From Rickettsiales bacterium (GTDB taxonomy: Bacteria > Pseudomonadota > Alphaproteobacteria > Rickettsiales > SXRF01), in assembly GCA_025464625.1 (NCBI GenBank), contig JAOAUZ010000002.1, positions 372,001 to 436,000 of the forward strand: a stretch of DNA of 64,000 nt, written 5' to 3'. Positions 8,038 through 15,933 of this stretch are shown piece by piece. Within the stretch, counting starts at the first letter, position 1. Each line of letters opens with the position of its first letter. The notes under the pieces were generated by a model. The model saw only the letters and a list, made by a program, of their open reading frames with translations, had not been told where the DNA came from and searched no databases. The position numbers and the translations under genes are program-made.

Positions 8038-9146
8038 GCTGTTCTTTCCCTATTGGAAATATGATCGCTAATTATCCAGCTCATTATAAAAGCAGGTATC
8101 AGCAGGGTAAGATAAGCAACTGGAATCATCATCGGCTGCACTGACATCATGCCACGGATACCAACAGCAGAAAATAGCAATATAGTGGCTATTACTACAG
8201 CAATGGTTATGCGTTGCCACTGTCCGCGCCTATTAAACTGACCAGAAAATAATGTAGCAAGTGCGAGTAAGGTTAAACTTAAATTGTATGCTGGCCAAAC
8301 GATGCGTTGATGTGCTTCTGCGCGGCGTTTCATAATATCAGCGGGCGTTAGGTCTTTTTCATCAGTAAAGCCTAATAATTCAGACAAAAATAATTCCTGT
8401 ACATCAGGTTTTCTAGCATTCATGGAGTTAGTATAAAAACTTATATCCAGTGTATAGCTTTCAAAATTTAGAAACGCTAAACGACCATCAGTCATTTCTT
8501 GTCTATTGCCGTTTTCCAGCAAAAATCTTGGACCTTGTGGTGTTTCTACTAGGCGACCTGATTCTGCCATCATGGTGATAGATTTATTGGGTTGTTTACT
8601 GTTTTGTTGCCTATTGTCATGCACTAAAATTCCGTGAAGTTTACCGTCAGCATCACGTTCACGGATGAATACAGTCAGCCCATCTACAGGGTTGCTGAAT
8701 ACCCCTTCCTGCACTAATAGCGATACATATTTATCGCGTAAAATATACTGCATGTCTTTGAATTGTTTGTAACTCACTGGCTGTAGATAAAATGCGATGC
8801 CGTAGGTCAGTAATGTAACTATAGTTGCTACTATTATTGCTGGGCGCGCCAGCCGCCAACGGCTAAGTCCCATAGCCTGCATAACCACCAACTCGCTATC
8901 GCTCGTAAGTTTATTATAAGTGAACAGCACCGCGCAAAATATGGCAGGTGGAAAAATCATCATTAGCAGTGATGGAATAAGCAATAAAGTGAGGTTCAGG
9001 AATACGGTGATGGATACACCCTGATTGACGATAAATTCAACAAAGCGCAACGCTTGCGTCAGCCATACGATACTGGTAAGACTGATGGTAATAAGCAGAG
9101 TCGAATGGACAAGATGCTTGATTATATATTTATTATAACGATACAT
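8034..9146 (-). CDS. lptF: LPS export ABC transporter permease LptF
   Basis: This 370-residue partner of LptG has the same architecture of three helices, periplasmic jellyroll and three helices. The coupling-helix motif SDSELVVMQAMGLSRWRLAR is near residue 87. The start is set at 9146 (MYRYNKYIIKHLVHS), which fits LptF proteins. An extension to 9188 would run into the start of divergent pepA and adds polar residues without homologous character. It is the first gene of the two-gene operon with lptG. The short space to pepA (9147-9188) must hold both promoters or parts of them. The presence of the pair shows that the organism makes LPS, in line with the large polysaccharide locus later in the window. 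Confidence 0.93.
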   Translation of the reverse strand: MYRYNKYIIKHLVHSTLLITISLTSIVWLTQALRFVEFIVNQGVSITVFLNLTLLLIPSLLMMIFPPAIFCAVLFTYNKLTSDSELVVMQAMGLSRWRLARPAIIVATIVTLLTYGIAFYLQPVSYKQFKDMQYILRDKYVSLLVQEGVFSNPVDGLTVFIRERDADGKLHGILVHDNRQQNSKQPNKSITMMAESGRLVETPQGPRFLLENGNRQEMTDGRLAFLNFESYTLDISFYTNSMNARKPDVQELFLSELLGFTDEKDLTPADIMKRRAEAHQRIVWPAYNLSLTLLALATLFSGQFNRRGQWQRITIAVVIATILLFSAVGIRGMMSVQPMMIPVAYLTLLIPAFIMSWIISDHISNRERTA

Positions 9147-9188
9147 ACCCACAGTTTTTAGCTGGGAAAAATTATAAAGGGAATACAA

Positions 9189-10688
9189 ATGAAAATAAAT
9201 TTTATCGAACGGGCAGCAACCACAACTGATAAAGCAGTAATTTTTTTGGTTGGTGAGGATAAAAAACTCTCAAGCGAGGCTGGGACCTTAGATAAAAAAG
9301 CTAATGGGTTGCTCACTAAGGCTATGGCAAGCGCAGATTTTTCTGGCAAGCGCGGGAAATATCTAGCGGTTAATCTAGCGCAAGGCGCGCGCGCGGACTA
9401 TGCTATATTGGCTGGCACTGGTGCTGCAAAAACTTTGGATGCAACGGCTTTAGAAAATATTGGTGGCGGTGTTGTTCCTAAGCTAAATAGTTTGCGCGTG
9501 GCATCGGCGACTTTAGTGCTAGAAAGTGCAAAAATTGGTAATTTGAGTTCTGCAGAGGCTGCTGCTAGAATTGCTAATGGTGCAAGGCTTCGCAGCTATA
9601 ATTTTGACAAATATTTCACCAAAAAAACTGATGATGAAAAACCAACTTTAAAAAGTTTTACAGTTGCACTTGCTGGCTCTAAGGCTGCTGCAAAGCCATA
9701 TGCCGAGCTTTCTGCAATTACGGATGGGGTTTTATTTACCCGCAATCTGGTGAGCGAGCCAGCTAATATTATCAATCCTGAAACTCTAGCTGAACAATGC
9801 AAAACTTTAGAAAAGCTGGGTGTTGAAGTAGAAGTTCTTGGTGAAGAAGAAATGTACAAATTAGGTTTTGGTGCGTTGCTTGGTGTTGGTCAGGGTTCTG
9901 CTATTGAATCACAATTAGTGATTATGAAATGGAATGGTCTGGGCAAAAATTCAAAGGCTGCTCCGCTTGCTTTTGTTGGCAAAGGTGTAACGTTTGACAC
10001 GGGTGGCATCAGCATAAAACCAGCTGGCGGAATGGAAGAAATGAAGTGGGATATGGGTGGTGCAGGTGTGGTGATAGGGTTGATGAAAGCTCTCGCTGGG
10101 CGCAAAGCCAAAGTAAATGCTGTGGGTGTGGTTGGTTTGGTAGAAAATATGCCAAGTGGCAACGCGCAGCGCCCTGGGGATGTGGTTAAATCTTATTCAG
10201 GGCAAACAATCGAAGTGCTAAATACTGATGCAGAAGGTCGTTTGGTGCTTGCCGATGCTTTATGGTACACACAAAAACATTTCAAACCAAAATTCATTGT
10301 TGATTTAGCAACCTTGACTGGCGCGATTATAGTTGCGCTTGGAACATCACGAGCAGGATTATTTTCTAATGATGACAAACTTGCAGAACAGATTTTCAAA
10401 ACTGGCACAAAAGTTGGTGAAGAAGTTTGGCGTTTACCTCTTGCTGAAGTGTATGACAAACAAATTAATTCCGACATAGCCGACATGCAGAATATTGGCA
10501 AAGACCGTGAGGCTGGTTCAATCACCGCTGCCCAATTCCTGCAACGTTTTGTAAATAAAACGCCATGGGCGCATCTGGATATTGCAGGTGTTGCTTGGAG
10601 CAAAAAAGATAGCGATATTACTCCAAAAGGTGGCACAGGCTATGGCGTTCGCTTGCTGAATCAGTTGATTGAGGATTACTACGAGTAG
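9189..10688 (+). CDS. pepA: Leucyl aminopeptidase (M17 family)
   Basis: This 499-residue cytoplasmic metallo-aminopeptidase releases N-terminal amino acids from peptides. The signature NTDAEGRLVLADAL lies near residue 343. The metal-binding VGKGVTFDTGGISIKPAG is near residue 264, with the catalytic Lys of GISIKP and the Arg of the NTDAEGR loop. The N-terminal macro-like domain is divergent, as usual. AAAGGGA lies at good spacing before ATG 9189. Length fits the family of about 500. In Escherichia coli, PepA neighbours holC and the lptFG pair, and the same grouping (lptFG divergent, holC downstream) is kept here. Confidence 0.96.
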   Translation: MKINFIERAATTTDKAVIFLVGEDKKLSSEAGTLDKKANGLLTKAMASADFSGKRGKYLAVNLAQGARADYAILAGTGAAKTLDATALENIGGGVVPKLNSLRVASATLVLESAKIGNLSSAEAAARIANGARLRSYNFDKYFTKKTDDEKPTLKSFTVALAGSKAAAKPYAELSAITDGVLFTRNLVSEPANIINPETLAEQCKTLEKLGVEVEVLGEEEMYKLGFGALLGVGQGSAIESQLVIMKWNGLGKNSKAAPLAFVGKGVTFDTGGISIKPAGGMEEMKWDMGGAGVVIGLMKALAGRKAKVNAVGVVGLVENMPSGNAQRPGDVVKSYSGQTIEVLNTDAEGRLVLADALWYTQKHFKPKFIVDLATLTGAIIVALGTSRAGLFSNDDKLAEQIFKTGTKVGEEVWRLPLAEVYDKQINSDIADMQNIGKDREAGSITAAQFLQRFVNKTPWAHLDIAGVAWSKKDSDITPKGGTGYGVRLLNQLIEDYYE

Positions 10689-10692
10689 TGAT

Positions 10693-11139
10693 GTGACCAC
10701 CGTCCAATTTTACCACCTCACCACCACACCGTTAGAGCGTGCATTGCCAAAATTATTGGAGCGTGCGCTTTCTGGCGGATATCGTGTTTGTCTGGCGGCT
10801 GAATCTGATGCGCGTGTGGAGCAGCTTAATCAACTGTTATGGACTTATGATCCCGATAGTTTTTTGCCACATGGCAGCGATAAAGATGAATTGCCAGAAG
10901 AACAGCCTATATTGTTATCTACAGGCATAAATACACTTAATTCTGCAAATTTATTGGTGGTGACTGATGGGCGTAGTGTTAAAGAAGAAAAATTTGAGCG
11001 TGTTCTTGACATTTTTGATGGAAATGATGTTCAGGCAACTGCAGCAGCGCGCATACGTTGGGCTGAATATAAAGATATAGGTCATGAGCTTACCTATTTT
11101 AGCCAGAATGAGCAGGGTGGATGGCAGAAAAAGGCTTAG
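10693..11139 (+). CDS. holC: DNA polymerase III chi subunit
   Basis: This protein of about 148 residues is the chi subunit of the clamp-loader complex; it links the replicase to single-strand binding protein. The start is taken as GTG 10693, giving VTTVQFYHLTTTPLERALPK, which matches the family start. The frame is open back to ATG 10669 inside pepA, which would add eight residues. Typical segments are LLERALSGGYRVCLAAES, LWTYDPDSFLPHGSDKD and the C-terminal RIRWAEYKDIGHELTYF. It follows pepA almost without gap, which is its classical place. A long palindromic element starts right at its stop codon. Confidence 0.9.
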   Translation: MTTVQFYHLTTTPLERALPKLLERALSGGYRVCLAAESDARVEQLNQLLWTYDPDSFLPHGSDKDELPEEQPILLSTGINTLNSANLLVVTDGRSVKEEKFERVLDIFDGNDVQATAAARIRWAEYKDIGHELTYFSQNEQGGWQKKA

Positions 11140-11240
11140 AGCATTTTTCATTTAATCCTACACTGCGTTAACCTTCGTCTCGTGTAGTTTTTCTACACTT
11201 CGCCTCGGTTGCCTTGTGTAGACTTAAAGCAAAAACGCTC
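11139..11240. repeat. 102-base imperfect palindromic element between holC and glyQ
   Basis: The element begins GAGC at the holC stop and ends GCTC. Read inward from both ends, the arms match in blocks: GAGC, TTTTT, TTTAA, CTACAC, AACC and GTGTAG, separated by symmetric mismatches of 1-8 bases. CTACAC/GTGTAG occurs four times, two of them around the central TTTTT. Such a structure could fold into one long cruciform or hairpin in DNA or RNA, and could stop holC transcription. The layout resembles non-autonomous palindromic repeats (MITE-like) more than a simple terminator. No second copy is seen in this window. Confidence 0.7.
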
Positions 11241-11258
11241 TGATGTTCCGAAAAAACC

Positions 11259-11287
11259 TTGAATTTTGGGTAAAAACACCATAAAAG
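11259..11287 (+). promoter_or_regulatory. Candidate sigma-70 promoter for glyQ
   Basis: TTGAAT and TAAAAG are separated by 17 bases, 28 bases ahead of the GTG start of glyQ and just after the palindromic element. Each hexamer matches consensus at four positions. The position after a likely transcription stop supports it. Confidence 0.4.
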
Positions 11288-11315
11288 AAGGCTCAACTTA
11301 AAATTAGAGACTATT

Positions 11316-12200
11316 GTGGCGTTATCATTCCAACAGATGATTTTGAATTTGCACCAGTTTTGGGCAAATCAAGGCTGTGTTATTTTGCAGCCTTATGATA
11401 TGGAGGTGGGGGCAGGGACATTCCACCCTGCAACAGCTTTGCGCGCGCTTGGAACAAAAGATTGGAAAGCTGCTTATGTGCAGCCATCACGTCGTCCGAA
11501 GGATGGGCGTTATGGTGAAAATCCAAACCGCTTGCAGCATTATTATCAATATCAGGTGATACTAAAACCTTCGCCCGATAATATTCAGGAATTATATTTA
11601 GAGAGTCTGAAGATGTTGGGCATTGACCCGATGCAGCATGATATTCGCTTTGTTGAAGATGATTGGGAATCGCCGACTCTAGGAGCATGGGGCTTAGGTT
11701 GGGAGGTTTGGTGTGATGGAATGGAAGTTACGCAGTTTACTTATTTCCAGCAGGTCGGTGGCATTGAATGCAAGCCAGTTTCAGGCGAGATTACCTATGG
11801 TCTAGAGCGTCTTGCCATGTATATTCAAGGCAAGGAAAATGTGTACGATCTTGATTTTAATGGCGCAGGCGTTAGCTATGGCGAAGTATTTTTGCAAAAT
11901 GAAAAAGAATTTTCTGCTTATAATCTTGAATATGCTGACACTGAACAATTGCTGCGTCAATTTGAGGATGCGGAAAAAGAATGTAACTCATTGCTTGCAA
12001 AAAATTTGCCGCTTCCTGCATATGACCAATGTATAAAAGCCTCGCATCGATTTAACCTGCTTGATGCACGCGGAGTTATTTCGGTGACGGAACGAGCTGC
12101 TTATATAGGTCGCGTGCGCGCCCTAGCAAAAGGCTGTTGTGAAAGTTATGTAAACACCCAAACTGTCATACCGACGCAAGTCGGTATCCAGAATATATGA
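11316..12200 (+). CDS. glyQ: Glycine-tRNA ligase alpha subunit
   Basis: This 294-residue catalytic alpha chain of the bacterial alpha2beta2 glycyl-tRNA synthetase charges tRNA-Gly with glycine together with GlyS. The start is GTG at 11316 ([20 protein letters not shown]). Class II motif regions are clear: [20 protein letters not shown] near residue 54, [19 protein letters not shown] near 134 and the [11 protein letters not shown] motif near 159. The last 12 residues ([12 protein letters not shown]) are not native. They are encoded by a palindromic repeat (12164-12191) that belongs to the inserted GIY-YIG unit. The stop codon overlaps the start of the GIY-YIG gene (ATGA). The change is at the very end and is unlikely to harm function. 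glyS follows four genes later, so the glyQ-glyS pair is split. Confidence 0.95.
   Translation: MALSFQQMILNLHQFWANQGCVILQPYDMEVGAGTFHPATALRALGTKDWKAAYVQPSRRPKDGRYGENPNRLQHYYQYQVILKPSPDNIQELYLESLKMLGIDPMQHDIRFVEDDWESPTLGAWGLGWEVWCDGMEVTQFTYFQQVGGIECKPVSGEITYGLERLAMYIQGKENVYDLDFNGAGVSYGEVFLQNEKEFSAYNLEYADTEQLLRQFEDAEKECNSLLAKNLPLPAYDQCIKASHRFNLLDARGVISVTERAAYIGRVRALAKGCCESYVNTQTVIPTQVGIQNI
12164..12191 (+). repeat. Left palindromic repeat of the GIY-YIG unit, inside glyQ
   Basis: ATACCGAC (12168-12175) and GTCGGTAT (12180-12187) form a perfect stem with a GCAA tetraloop (a GNRA loop if transcribed). It is read in the glyQ frame as [10 protein letters not shown], a peptide typical of such repeats when they fall inside genes. 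Confidence 0.85.
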
Positions 12201-12481
12201 GCAGTGCATATGTTTATATTTTGGCAAGTAAAAGAAATGGTACATTATATATTGGGGTTACGAATAATATCACTCGTAGGGTGTGGGAGCATAAGCAAGG
12301 ATTGGCAGAAGGTTTTACTAGAAAATATAAGGTACATGCACTTGTATATGTTGAGTGTTTTGAGAGAATTGATGAAGCTATTTATCGTGAAAAACAACTT
12401 AAAGAATGGAAGCGTATTTGGAAATTGGAGCTTATTGAAAAATGTAATCCAGAATGGAATGATTTATATGAAACACTCTAA
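12197..12481 (+). CDS. Small GIY-YIG endonuclease-domain protein
   Basis: The protein has 94 residues, nearly all of them a single GIY-YIG (UvrC N-terminal/URI-type) domain. The two beta strands read YVYILASK and [12 protein letters not shown]. The catalytic Arg is in TRRVWEHK, and the metal-binding Glu lies in [14 protein letters not shown] near residue 75. Stand-alone proteins of this size are common and mostly uncharacterised. Its ATG overlaps the glyQ stop (ATGA) and has no clear Shine-Dalgarno, so it is probably translated by coupling to glyQ. It is flanked by perfect inverted repeats, which suggests a link between the nuclease and the repeat. DNA cleavage activity is likely from the intact motif, but its target is unknown. 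Confidence 0.9.
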   Translation: MSSAYVYILASKRNGTLYIGVTNNITRRVWEHKQGLAEGFTRKYKVHALVYVECFERIDEAIYREKQLKEWKRIWKLELIEKCNPEWNDLYETL

Positions 12482-12509
12482 CTGGATACCGACTTGCGTC
12501 GGTATGACG
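12482..12509 (-). repeat. Right palindromic repeat of the GIY-YIG unit
   Basis: This is an inverted copy of the repeat at 12164-12191, starting one base after the GIY-YIG stop codon and ending 17 bases before the phzF-like start. It has the same 8-bp stem, and the loop reads TTGC on the plus strand. The match to the left copy is perfect over 12482-12508. Confidence 0.85.
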
Positions 12510-12526
12510 GCTGTGGGGTGTGTTGT

Positions 12527-13366
12527 ATGACGCAGCCGAATCTGTGGATTATAGACGCATTTACAGATGTTGCTTTTCGCGGAAACGCAGCAGCGGTGTA
12601 TTTGTTGTCTGAATTTTCCGATGATAAACAATTACAATTGCTGGCGATGCAAGCAAATTTGTCGGACACTGCCTTTGTGGTTCATAAACTCGCTTCTAAT
12701 TATGATTTGCGCTGGTTTACACCTGAAACTGAAGTGAAATTATGTGGTCATGCCACACTCGCAGCAGCGCATGTTTTAGTGCAGACTGGGCAAGCTAAAG
12801 CTGGTGACGTAATCACCTTCAATACGCTTAGTGGGGTATTAAAAGCAAAAATACTCAAAGATGGTATAGAACTTGATTTTCCAACTCTTGCGGGAAGTGT
12901 TGCCAAACCTGATTCTGCACTAAAGGCTCTGGGCGTTGATATTGTCGCTTGTGAAAAAAATCGTGATGATTTTCTGGTTGAGGTAAAAGATTTTGATACA
13001 CTACTCGCAATCAAGCCCGACATGAAAAAACTTGCCAAAATTGACGCACGCGGAGTTATTGTAACAACCGCTAACGGTGTTGACGGCTATGATTTTGCTT
13101 CACGCTTTTTTGCGCCTGCAATAGGCATTAACGAAGACCCTGTGACAGGTTCGGCGCATTGTTTCCTAGCTCCATACTGGGTAAAAAAACTGGGGAAAAA
13201 CAAATTCCACGCTTTGCAGGCATCACGCGCACGCGGTGTTCTAGACGTAACGCTTGCTGGTGACCGCACACTTATCAAAGGCAATTGCGTTACGACTATC
13301 AAGGGTACAATAAATTTTTCACAAAAACCAACAAACTCAAAAAATAAAAAGGAACTTCAAGCATGA
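12527..13366 (+). CDS. PhzF-family isomerase-like protein
   Basis: This 279-residue protein has the two-lobed diaminopimelate-epimerase fold of the PhzF/YddE family. The start is set at 12527 ([20 protein letters not shown]), the standard family start; the frame is open back to 12494 only because it reads through the repeat. Family motifs are [43 protein letters not shown] and [17 protein letters not shown]. The general acid/base in PhzF is a Glu in the (N)LSETAF motif. Here it is Asp, which could lower or alter activity. Members act in varied pathways and most are unassigned. It overlaps panD by four bases and probably shares its transcript. Confidence 0.88.
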   Translation: MTQPNLWIIDAFTDVAFRGNAAAVYLLSEFSDDKQLQLLAMQANLSDTAFVVHKLASNYDLRWFTPETEVKLCGHATLAAAHVLVQTGQAKAGDVITFNTLSGVLKAKILKDGIELDFPTLAGSVAKPDSALKALGVDIVACEKNRDDFLVEVKDFDTLLAIKPDMKKLAKIDARGVIVTTANGVDGYDFASRFFAPAIGINEDPVTGSAHCFLAPYWVKKLGKNKFHALQASRARGVLDVTLAGDRTLIKGNCVTTIKGTINFSQKPTNSKNKKELQA

Positions 13367-13719
13367 TGCTTACTATGCTCCACAGCAAACTGCACCGCGC
13401 CCGCGTTACGCATAGCGAACTGCATTACAATGGCTCAATCGGCATTGATAAAGAGCTGCTCGAGCGCACAGGGATTTTAGCAGGACAACAGGTTGATGTT
13501 CTTAACGTGAATAATGGAGAGCGTTTTACGACTTATGCTATTGAAGAAGAAGCAGGTAGCAAGCGCATAGGCGTGTATGGAGCGGCGGCACATCTGGTTG
13601 ATCCTGATGATTTGGTTATCATAATTGCCTACGCGCAAATGGCACCAGAAGAAGCAAAAACTTATAAGCCAGTGGTTTTGATTATGGATGAAAATAACAA
13701 CGTGGTGGAAAATGCCTGA
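13363..13719 (+). CDS. panD: Aspartate 1-decarboxylase
   Basis: This 118-residue pyruvoyl enzyme makes beta-alanine for pantothenate and coenzyme A. It is made as a proenzyme that cuts itself between Gly and Ser in YNGSIGID (near residues 28-29), and the new Ser end becomes the pyruvoyl cofactor. [13 protein letters not shown], the active-site Tyr in [12 protein letters not shown] and NGAAAH-like VYGAAAHLV are present. The ATG at 13363 overlaps the phzF stop; a second Met four codons in (MLHSKLHRA) is also possible. Length is near the usual 115-126. A palindromic repeat follows the stop by 12 bases. Confidence 0.93.
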   Translation: MMLTMLHSKLHRARVTHSELHYNGSIGIDKELLERTGILAGQQVDVLNVNNGERFTTYAIEEEAGSKRIGVYGAAAHLVDPDDLVIIIAYAQMAPEEAKTYKPVVLIMDENNNVVENA

Positions 13720-13731
13720 TCCAATTTTATT

Positions 13732-13804
13732 TGTCATCCCGAACGTATGTGAGGGATCTTTACAAAGACGAGATTCCTCGTCGCTGCGCTCGCTCGGAAT
13801 GACA
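13732..13804. repeat. 73-base palindromic repeat (family B) between panD and glyS
   Basis: The element begins TGTCATCCCGA and ends TCGGAATGACA, inverted ends with one mismatch. Inner blocks GAGGGATCTT and GAGATTCCTC are also related by inversion. The reverse complement matches the repeat at 51563-51633 in four blocks: TGTCATTCCGA, GAGGAATCT, AAGATCCCTC and GGATGACA. The right end lies ten bases ahead of glyS, and AGGAG just after it can serve as the glyS Shine-Dalgarno. Confidence 0.85.
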
Positions 13805-13814
13805 GGAGCAGCAA

Positions 13815-15929
13815 ATGCCTGATTTTTTACTTGAGCTTTTTTCTGAAGAAATTCCAGCGCGGATGCAGCAGGATGCGCTCGCGCATCTGCAGAATTCTTT
13901 GCAAAAATCTTTGAGTGTTGCTGCAAGTGAAGGATTTGTTACACCACGTCGTCTTGCAGTGATAATAAAAAATCTGCCAGCAACTCAACCTGACGTGACT
14001 ACTGAACTAAAAGGACCAAAGATAGATGCGCCAGAAGCTGCGCTGAATGGGTTTTTGAAGAAAAATAATCTTGAATACGGAAAATTAGAAAAGCGCGATG
14101 GCGTATTTTTTGCCACCACTTTTCAAAAAGGGAAGCAGACTGCGGAAATTATAAAAACCATCATTGAGGAAATACTGGAAAAATTCCCATGGCAAAAATC
14201 TATGCGTTGGGGCAGTGGCAGCAGTACATGGGTGCGCCCGCTACATAATATACTTTGCATTTTTGATGGTAAAATTGTTCCTGTGGAATTTGCAGGTGTT
14301 AAGGCTTCCAATGTAACTTATGGACACCGTTTTTTAGCACCGCAGGCAATCACCATCAACAAGCCAGAAGAATATGAAACTGCTTTAGAAAAGGCTTTCA
14401 TAATTGCCAACCGAGATAAGCGTAAAGCTGAGATTTTCAAGCAGGCGGAGGCGGTTTCTGCTGCCAAAAATTTAAGCGTTAAAAAAGACGATGCGTTGCT
14501 CGAAGAAGTTGTTGGATTGGTTGAATATCCACAAATATTGGTGGGTAAAATTGACGATAAATTCATGGATCTGCCACCTGAAGTTCTCACCATGGTGATG
14601 CGCGCGCACCAGAAATATTTTGCCCTTATACCCTCTCCCTCTGGGAGAGGGCAGGGTGAGGGCATCTCACCATACTTCCTCATCACCTCCAATATGAAAA
14701 CTGAGGATGGTGGCAAGGCAATTATTGCGGGTAATGAGCGTGTGTTGCGTGCGCGTTTTGCTGATGCTCGCTTCTTTTGGGATAGTGACCGCAAAAAACC
14801 ACTCTCTGACTGGGCGGAAGGTCTAAAAACTGTGACCTATCATGCGAAACTGGGAACAGTGGCGGATAAGGTTGAACGGGTTAAAATCATTGCGCTGGCA
14901 CTGGTAGATTATATTCTAAATGCAGATAAAACTCTGGTTGCTCGTGCAACCGAACTTTGCAAAGCAGATCTGGTTACAGGTATGGTCGGTGAATTTGCTG
15001 AGTTGCAAGGCATCATGGGGCGGTATTACGCTATGCAACAAAATGAACCTCAAGAAGTTGCCGATGCCATTCGTGACCATTATAAACCACAAGGGGCAGG
15101 GGATAGTGTTCCCACTGCGCCAGTTTCAATCTGTGTGGCACTGGCGGATAAATTTGATATTGTATTTAGCATGCGGTCGATGGATGAAACTTTACCTACA
15201 GGTTCAAAGGATCCATATGCGGTGCGTAGAGCAATGCTTGGTATAAATTATATTATTGAAAGGCACGGCATTAAAATTCCACTTAGGCTTTTTCCTAAAA
15301 AGATATTTGGTGATGCTACGCAGAATAAATTTGATAAAATTAAAGATAATTATATTCAACGATTAAAAATAAAAGAATCTGGAAAATTAGTGGTTGTTCT
15401 GGAAGATGATTTGCTTAAATTTGCAACTGATCGCCTGAAAGTACAGCTTAAAGACTCTAACATTCGTCATGATGTTATTGATGCAGTCATCGCCAACGGT
15501 GACGATGATTTAGTGCGGATAGTTGCTCGCGCTAAGGCGCTACAGGAATTTCTGGCAACTGATGATGGAAAAAACCTGCTTGCTGCTTATAAACGCGCAG
15601 TGAATATTTTGAATATTGAAGAGAAAAAAGATTCTCACAAATATTCTAGTAAAGAACTGGAAGAATCATCTCTGGTAGAAGACGCGGAAAAGTCATTGGT
15701 GGCAGCCTTAAGCAATGCCTCGCAAATAGAAAAAATGCTTAAAAATGAACAATATAAAGAAGCAATGACTATGCTTGCGACACTTCGTTCACCTGTTGAT
15801 TTGTTTTTTGAAAAAATCATGGTAAACGTAAAGGATAATGAATTGCTACGCAGTAACAGATTACGCTTGCTTGATCGCATAAGAACATTAATTGATGGCA
15901 TAGCTGATTTTTCGAAAATTGAAGGGTAA
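13815..15929 (+). CDS. glyS: Glycine-tRNA ligase beta subunit
   Basis: This 704-residue tRNA-binding beta chain of glycyl-tRNA synthetase works with GlyQ. The start (MPDFLLELFSEEIPARMQQD) is the family signature. RWGSGSSTWVRPLHN (near residue 133) and VMRAHQKYFAL (near 260) are typical. The C-terminal part contains the HD-like and anticodon-binding regions (SICVALADKFDIVFSM, LRSPVDLFFEKIMVN). Residues 273-283 (PSPSGRGQGEG) are encoded by a palindromic repeat placed in frame between the conserved FAL and PYFLITSN segments. The family usually has a short polar loop there, so the enzyme should tolerate it. Downstream ppdK begins five bases after the stop. Confidence 0.95.
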   Translation: MPDFLLELFSEEIPARMQQDALAHLQNSLQKSLSVAASEGFVTPRRLAVIIKNLPATQPDVTTELKGPKIDAPEAALNGFLKKNNLEYGKLEKRDGVFFATTFQKGKQTAEIIKTIIEEILEKFPWQKSMRWGSGSSTWVRPLHNILCIFDGKIVPVEFAGVKASNVTYGHRFLAPQAITINKPEEYETALEKAFIIANRDKRKAEIFKQAEAVSAAKNLSVKKDDALLEEVVGLVEYPQILVGKIDDKFMDLPPEVLTMVMRAHQKYFALIPSPSGRGQGEGISPYFLITSNMKTEDGGKAIIAGNERVLRARFADARFFWDSDRKKPLSDWAEGLKTVTYHAKLGTVADKVERVKIIALALVDYILNADKTLVARATELCKADLVTGMVGEFAELQGIMGRYYAMQQNEPQEVADAIRDHYKPQGAGDSVPTAPVSICVALADKFDIVFSMRSMDETLPTGSKDPYAVRRAMLGINYIIERHGIKIPLRLFPKKIFGDATQNKFDKIKDNYIQRLKIKESGKLVVVLEDDLLKFATDRLKVQLKDSNIRHDVIDAVIANGDDDLVRIVARAKALQEFLATDDGKNLLAAYKRAVNILNIEEKKDSHKYSSKELEESSLVEDAEKSLVAALSNASQIEKMLKNEQYKEAMTMLATLRSPVDLFFEKIMVNVKDNELLRSNRLRLLDRIRTLIDGIADFSKIEG
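14631..14662 (+). repeat. Palindromic repeat (family C) in frame inside glyS
   Basis: CCCTCTCCC (14631-14639) and GGGAGAGGG (14643-14651) form a perfect 9-bp GC-rich stem with a TCT loop, followed by CAGGGTGAGGG. Read in the glyS frame it gives PSPSGRGQGEG. This is a widely seen bacterial repeat type, but within an essential synthetase it is unusual. Confidence 0.85.
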
Positions 15930-15933
15930 AAAA

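Larger units (their letters stand above)
12164..12509 (+). mobile_element. Minimal mobile-like unit: GIY-YIG gene between inverted hairpin repeats
   Basis: A single small gene is framed by two inverted copies of one palindromic repeat. The copies are 12165-12191 and 12482-12508, identical over 27 bases as inverted repeats. Each copy is itself a hairpin, with an 8-bp stem (ATACCGAC with GTCGGTAT). The unit sits exactly at the 3' end of glyQ and pushes phzF away from it. No target-site duplication is obvious. I infer that the endonuclease may act on, or help spread, the repeat. No known insertion-sequence family is recognised. Confidence 0.7.

Noticed and set aside
9147-9188. Upstream extension of LptF to the edge of pepA
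   Set aside because: The family start fits 9146, and the extension would take the whole divergent promoter space.
12164-12191. Treating the glyQ hairpin as a transcription terminator
   Set aside because: It lies inside coding sequence, has no T run and has an exact inverted partner after the GIY-YIG gene.
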